Source of the DNA: Ambrosia x helenae
Lineage: Eukaryota > Streptophyta > Magnoliopsida > Asterales > Asteraceae
Assembly: GCA_030844895.1 (NCBI GenBank)
Contig: CM061226.1
Span: 102,572,687-102,636,686 of the forward strand
Direction of reading: 5' to 3'
Length of the DNA: 64,000 bases
Part shown: positions 59,469-64,000 of the stretch, in pieces
How positions within the stretch are numbered: position 1 is the first letter of the stretch
Layout of the letters: each line of letters begins with the position of its first letter
Position numbers and translations under genes: made by a program
Notes under the pieces: model-generated
The model's database searches: none
The model's input: only the letters and a program-made list of their open reading frames with translations
What the model was told of the DNA's origin: nothing

Positions 59469-59807
59469 TGTTGGGCCATGTTATTAGAGGTTTGTGTTTG
59501 ACTTGGGCTTGATATTATTATTGTTTTAGTTAGTTTTCGGCCCAAGGGGTCCATGTAACATAACCGCCCTATGATAGTATAAATAGGGGGTTACTTAGTT
59601 GTTTTGGGGTTGCTAGTCATTTTTGTCATCTTTGATTCATCTTGTAATCGGCTAGTGTGTGTACCAGACGTCTCTTTGAAGACGTGTGCACTTGATAATA
59701 TAATCATTCAGTTTTAAGTCTCTTTCTTGTTCTTCACCATTCAATCGATATTCCGCATCCATTGAGTGGTTAGTTTGATACCCGGTAGAGAAGATCTTGG
59801 ACTTACA
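59469..59807 (+). repeat. 3' LTR of copia E
   Basis: 339 bp, same ends as the 5' LTR, followed by the TTATT duplication. Confidence 0.95.
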
Positions 59808-59838
59808 TTATTGAATCCAAAACTAGTATAAAAACCCA

Positions 59839-60366
59839 CCTATGACCCATTACACTTTGCACCTCTAAATCAATTGTTTCAATTTGATTAAACTCTCCCT
59901 CATACCTTTCTTCTAGAGTATATTACATCTACATTTGAAGCTTTGATTATAAGCTCTTGTAATTGGCGAATTGGAAGCTTGATATTTTTTCCTATTCGGT
60001 TTATTTTCTTCTAAATTGGACTAGTTTCGTTGTTGAATCTTTGGATTGCTCGCATTTTCACGCTCGCTTAGTCATCTAGTCATTTGGCGAAAGTGAGCGT
60101 TTCCTATGACCCATTACACTTTGCACCTCTAAATCAATTGTTTCAATTTGATTAAACTCTCCCTCATACCTTTCTTCTAGAGTATATTACATCTACATTT
60201 GAAGCTTTGATTATAAGCTCTTGTAATTGGCGAATTGGAAGCTTGATATTTTTTCCTATTCGGTTTATTTTCTTCTAAATTGGACTAGTTTCGTTGTTGA
60301 ATCTTTGGATTGCTCGCATTTTCACGCTCGCTTAGTCATCTAGTCATTTGGCGAAAGTGAGCGTTT
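59839..60366 (+). repeat. 264 bp tandem duplication within solo LTR F
   Basis: 59839-60102 and 60103-60366 are essentially identical. CCTAT occurs at both unit starts and just after the second unit, so the duplication may have used 5 bp microhomology. It spans the segment from just after the TATA box to the splice-donor-like site. Confidence 0.95.
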
Positions 60367-60866
60367 CCTATCCCCTTTTTGCTTTTATTCATTTTTGGGG
60401 TGTTACATGTACACTTATACAAATTACAAATACAAGTTCACATTTTTACAATACAATTCTAGTACTATGTGCATTTGCTTACATACGTGCTTTATGCTTA
60501 GACAATACATGTAGAATACATTTGTACTTAGTGAAATCATTAACATGGTACAAGCCGACCTTAACATTGGATAGCGCTATTGGATTGACAACCCGCCTAG
60601 GTTGATTCTCCCCTTTTTCATCGGAGAATCCACGGTCATTGTTAAGTTATTATCCATTTATTGGATAAGTACACCGCCGTTCATTTAGTACATTATACAG
60701 TCACAGGATTGATTTCGTTCATTTGTATGATACATAGTTTACATAATTGCACTGTAGCTTTGCACTTGAATTGTATACCATTTTTCCAACTTACTATATG
60801 TATTAAAACTAGGAATGCTCACCAACATTTCATATGTTGACAAAACTTATTTTGTACATGTTTCAG
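60357..60866 (+). other. Intron-like GT-AG segment in LTR F
   Basis: GCGAAA/GTGAGCG to ACATGTTTCAG/G, 510 nt, equivalent to the segments in LTRs B and D. The tandem duplication leaves a second donor copy near 60093. Confidence 0.45.
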
Positions 60867-61320
60867 GTGCAGTTTGATCTTAGTACTATAGCATTGGATT
60901 TTTAGTGCTTGCTTTTAATAAGTTATTTCAAATTTTATGTTTTGTTCAGACTTTTGTATTTTTCCCATTTCATCTATGTAAGACAATTTAAATTATTCAA
61001 TAATAAATTTACATTTTAGTACCATGTGCTTTTGAACAATCGTCACTACGTGACACCTTGATGATTCCGCCATCGGTTGGGTGTTACATTGTTGCTTCCT
61101 GCATATTACATTTCATTATAATGAATTACAAACGCCAAACACATACCACAAACCCCAACTACGAGGTAATGAAACAAACGCACCCGCAGCAACGCGCGGG
61201 CATTTCCACTATGACACATAAAAAACGAAGCATCTAATACAAATAAACATATAGAAAGCTTTTTATATGTGTCACATGACACCGGTGTTTAATATTTGGA
61301 CCTGCCTGCGTGAAGTAGCT

Positions 61321-62020
61321 CAAATCTATAATCTATAATCTATAATCTATAATCTATAATCTATAACTTATAATAAAAGAATTGAATATTGATGAGGTGG
61401 CATTCAATGGAGGCTGCCACGTGGCACGTTGAGGTGAGAGTTTTTAATTTGTTTTTTTATTTTGTTTCCATCCATTCTCCTACACTTATCTAACCTTAAT
61501 CTCTTTAAGAATTTAAAAACAAATTTAGATTTTTCTCTCTAATGTTTCCTCCCATCATTTTTAAATGTTAATATCTTTTATATACGAGATTTTTTAAAGA
61601 AAAAAATTACACCAAATTAACGACGTTTTATTATCTTTCCAACGAGTACCATAATGCTATATAAAAACGGAGAAAAAAACGACTATTTTTTATGGGGTTT
61701 CGTTCATTTAGGAAAAAACACACAAAGTTATTCATTAATCATGTTTTTTCTTTTAAACCAGGTTCTTATATACAATGTTAAAATTTAGCCAAATCGCCAT
61801 GCTATCATTGGAATTTTACTCTTCTAAAGATGGATATGTATACTTCATCAAGAGAAGCAAGGAGAAAGAATCACGCAACATTGCAACACACGGTGTCACC
61901 TTATAGAAAGGTTATTTTTTTATTTATTTAATTACAAGAGTAATAATTATTACTATTAGTATTAGTATTATTAGAATGGTTATATTTTTCAACCCCGAGA
62001 CACTCCCGGGATAAAAGCTA

Positions 62021-62021
<1 letters not shown>
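61321..62021 (+). mobile_element. Helitron-like element with CTAG 3' end
   Basis: It begins with five TCTATAATC repeats. The right end has CCCGAGACACTCCCGGG (about 61994-62010), a short GC hairpin, followed by CTAG at 62018-62021 and then T, the expected Helitron end and target context. A segment of about 170 bp (61528-61695) recurs at 62275-62445. No coding sequence. Confidence 0.55.

Positions 62022-62087
<66 letters not shown>
62022..62087. repeat. (AT)n microsatellite
   Basis: About 33 AT dinucleotides directly after the CTAG of the preceding element. Confidence 0.95.
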
Positions 62088-62090
<3 letters not shown>

Positions 62091-62787
62091 CAAAGCTAAT
62101 AATCCTACATGTCATAATATTATGCAATCTCTCATTTAAGAGATGTCACATAGGATGTAATGTGACAACTTTAAACCAATTAAAAAAATGAATAAATATG
62201 ATTTAACCTAATCTATTATAATCTTTAAACTAATCTATTAAATACCTAATCTACTAAATCTAAATATTGAACCTTTATTATTATCTCTCTCATGTTTCCT
62301 CCCATAATTTTTAAACGTTAATATCTTTTATATACGAGATTTTTTAAAGAAAAATATTACACCAAATTAACGAGCGTTTTATTATCTTTCCAACGAGTAC
62401 CATAGTGCTATATAAAAAACGGAGAAAAAAATGACTATTTTTTGTAACCCGACAGGTATTGTGTCGGGTTTGGGATTAGTTTTAAAAAAAGTGTGGGTTT
62501 GGGTCGGGTCTGGGATTAGGTGATACCCGACCCGATTACCCGAAACAACATACCCAAATACCCGAACTATATACCCATGAATTTTTTAACGCATCACATA
62601 ACCCTTAGACTAATGCGTTCGATATTTCAATAATTAACTTTTTTTTCTTATTTCATGTTAGTTCTTTTTAGAATGATCGATTACAAACTTCCGAATTCAT
62701 TTGTAATGGCACTAGATTTATACCACGGCGTAGAGATTCGTTTTTTTTATATTTGAATATGATAACTTATGGCAGAGATTTGTTTAA

Positions 62788-62827
<40 letters not shown>

Positions 62828-62885
62828 TATTTTATTATGTCATATTAGATATTTCAACACGGGACGCTCCCGGGATAAAAACTAG
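62088..62885 (+). mobile_element. Second Helitron-like 3' part
   Basis: It shares the block at 62275-62445 with the preceding element. It ends with CGGGACGCTCCCG (62860-62872), a perfect 5 bp hairpin, then CTAG at 62882-62885 and T. A (TAA)n run lies at 62789-62826 and a CGGGTA-rich block at 62450-62580. The 5' end was not located. Confidence 0.55.
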
Positions 62886-64000
62886 TACATTATAAAGGAG
62901 GAGTGATGTACAACAAGGTAATTTGCATTTCCGTACAACTTAACAAGCAACATGTACAACATATTTAAGCAAGAAATATAAGGGTATTATGGGCATAATT
63001 GGGACAATTAAGACACTTAAGAGGGTAATATAGACATTTCATCCACCTCCTCCTTTACAATATCAAAAGACTTTTACAATACTACCCTCCTTCTTCCATC
63101 CACACCCTTCAATCGTTTGCCTTCTTCCTTCATAAATATAGATCATTAACCTCTTGTCCCTTCAAGTTCCGTAACCCTAAGGATCAAATTGAATGAGATT
63201 GATTGTGAAATTCAAGTCCTCCTCTTATAACATTCAATTGAAGGCCTACATGAATTATCTTGCTTTCAAAAAAATGCTTCTGTAAGAACTATTACTTATT
63301 TTACTATTTGCATTTTCTTTGTTTGTTGCACAAAGTTTGCAATGTTTTATATTGTTTTTTTATTTATACACCTAGATTTGGACAAGCACATTGTAACAAA
63401 CAGTTTTGACTGCAAATCAAATTGCTGGATTTCCCAAGGTTAGTTTTACATGTCACATAAATTGCTTCTTTGGTCACTTATCATTTGTAAAATTTGTGTA
63501 CTTTCTTTACGTTATAGATACAATGGCGTGCACTTGATGAGATAAATGTTGGTCTATGTGACGGTGTGACGTATGAAAAAAATAAAGAAGAACATGCATG
63601 AAGAATACGAGTATGTTAAATATGAAATATTCGATTTTTTTTTTTTTTTGGAATTTTACACCTTTCCATTCAATGGTCTTTTTTTTAAAGGTCAAGGAAG
63701 AAAGACATACTCAGGTATCAGTATCCTCGTGGAGAGTCGTATCTCGATGTGATACAAAGGTACTGAATTCAAATACAAGGAAAAATCTCTGTTGAAAATA
63801 TAGAAAGTAAATAATTAAAGTTTTGGTATTTTAAGCAACGTCAAAAGTTTGCAGTTGTGTATATAACAGGTTGGAGCCGGTTATTAGAGTTAGAACGACA
63901 ACGCGCGCCTGTTGTAGTCGTATCTCACCAGGTAAGACAAGGCAACCACAAAATTTTACCTCCACAAATGGGTAAAAAAACTAAAAAATAAAACGGGTTA
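62886..64000 (+). mobile_element. Helitron-like element carrying an F2KP gene fragment, continues past window
   Basis: Starting a few bases after the preceding CTAG, about 200 bp (ATTATAAAGGAGGAGTGATG onward) match the left end of the BSK-carrying element at 36117. Captured exons of a host gene follow. The right end is outside the window. Confidence 0.45.
63376..63931 (+). pseudogene. Fragment of a 6-phosphofructo-2-kinase/fructose-2,6-bisphosphatase gene
   Basis: Four exons keep their splice sites: 63376-63438 (IWTSTL, stop, then QTVLTANQIAGFPK), 63518-63610 (IQWRALDEINVGLCDGVTYE), 63691-63759 (SRKKDILRYQYPRGESYLDV) and 63871-63931 (LEPVI, then ELERQRAPVVVVSHQ in another frame). These are consecutive pieces of the fructose-2,6-bisphosphatase domain of plant F2KP. 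Lesions: a TAA in the first exon, a one-base gain near 63585 and a small deletion near 63886. The kinase domain is absent. Retained introns mean DNA-level capture. Confidence 0.88.

Larger units (their letters stand above)
40237..59807 (+). mobile_element. Element E: large Ty1/copia element with an extra 3' ORF
   Basis: Short LTRs (40237-40574 and 59469-59807) are flanked by TTATT duplications at 40232-40236 and 59808-59812. The order is PBS, leader with 12 bp repeats, gag, protease-integrase-RT-RNase H (copia order), an additional spliced ORF, polypurine tract, LTR. Removing nested element D (41721-48005 plus one CTATG) leaves about 13.3 kb, large for copia. The extra ORF downstream of pol is in the position of the env-like ORF of SIRE-type elements; lineage is not proven. 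Several frameshifts and stops make it defective. The LTRs differ by 3 substitutions and one indel. Confidence 0.93.
39801..61088 (+). repeat. Solo LTR F (same family as D), split by copia E
   Basis: The left part, 39801-40236, starts TGTGACAACC. The right part, 59813-61088, ends GGTGTTACA. Identical TTGTT pentamers flank it (39796-39800 and 61089-61093), so this is a full solo LTR. Without element E it is about 1.7 kb, or about 1.45 kb after discounting an internal 264 bp duplication, matching the 1.46 kb LTR of D. A TATAAAA box is at about 59827-59833. Confidence 0.92.
36117..61213 (+). mobile_element. Helitron-like gene-capture element, interrupted by F/E/D
   Basis: The left end, TCTATATTATCTTATTAAGG, begins TC and then matches 62890-63060 for about 200 bp (AAGGAGGAGTGATG, CGTACAACTTAA, AAGACACT). 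Captured host exons follow. After removing solo LTR F and one TTGTT copy, the host resumes at 61094 and reaches CCCGCAGCAACGCGCGGG (61183-61200), a hairpin like those preceding Helitron 3' ends. The expected CTAG is CTAT at 61209-61212, so the terminus is diverged or misplaced. No Rep/helicase is present. Confidence 0.45.

Overview
This is a plant nuclear window, almost certainly from a eudicot and probably from an Asteraceae-like genome. The evidence is intron-rich genes with GT-AG splice sites, initiator-Met-tRNA primer sites beside long terminal repeats (LTRs), hAT and Tourist-type miniature elements, and Ty1/copia and Ty3/gypsy proteins. The family assignment is inferred from the style of the repeats and is not proven. 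Only about 9 kb belongs to recognisable host genes; most of the rest is transposable-element sequence, much of it nested.

Layout. 1-6462: 5' half of a decayed Ty3/gypsy element (A, minus strand) with a 2.7 kb LTR. 6463-17108: an older gypsy element (C, minus), cut by A on the left and split by gypsy element B (7419-15439, plus); B has gag but no pol. 17143-18514: a Tourist-like MITE and a hAT-like element with perfect target-site duplications. 18882-23449: an apparently intact 16-exon oxidosqualene cyclase gene of beta-amyrin synthase type (minus, 757 aa). 23450-28944: intergenic DNA with MITEs and microsatellites. 28945-33603: a five-exon ABHD17-like serine hydrolase gene (minus) with a one-base frameshift in exon 1 and a large inverted repeat in intron 1. 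34535-35461: a LINE fragment and a small MITE.

36117-61213 looks like one onion. A Helitron-like element carrying exons of a brassinosteroid-signalling-kinase gene was hit by a gypsy-type LTR (F, now a solo LTR, target duplication TTGTT). A 13.3 kb copia element (E, TTATT) then inserted into F. A 6.3 kb non-coding gypsy-derived element (D, CTATG) finally inserted into the gag gene of E. LTR divergence agrees with this order: 4 substitutions in about 1.46 kb for D, 3 in 338 bp for E. 61321-64000 holds further Helitron-like ends and a captured 6-phosphofructo-2-kinase/fructose-2,6-bisphosphatase fragment.

How the parts work together. The cyclase is the only clearly functional metabolic gene; it would convert 2,3-oxidosqualene to a pentacyclic triterpene. 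No P450, glycosyltransferase or acyltransferase gene is visible beside it, so no biosynthetic cluster can be claimed here. The most unusual retroelement features are an intron-like GT-AG segment conserved inside three related LTRs, an additional spliced ORF downstream of pol in copia E, and complementary GAGTTC/GAACTC repeat arrays at the two ends of E.
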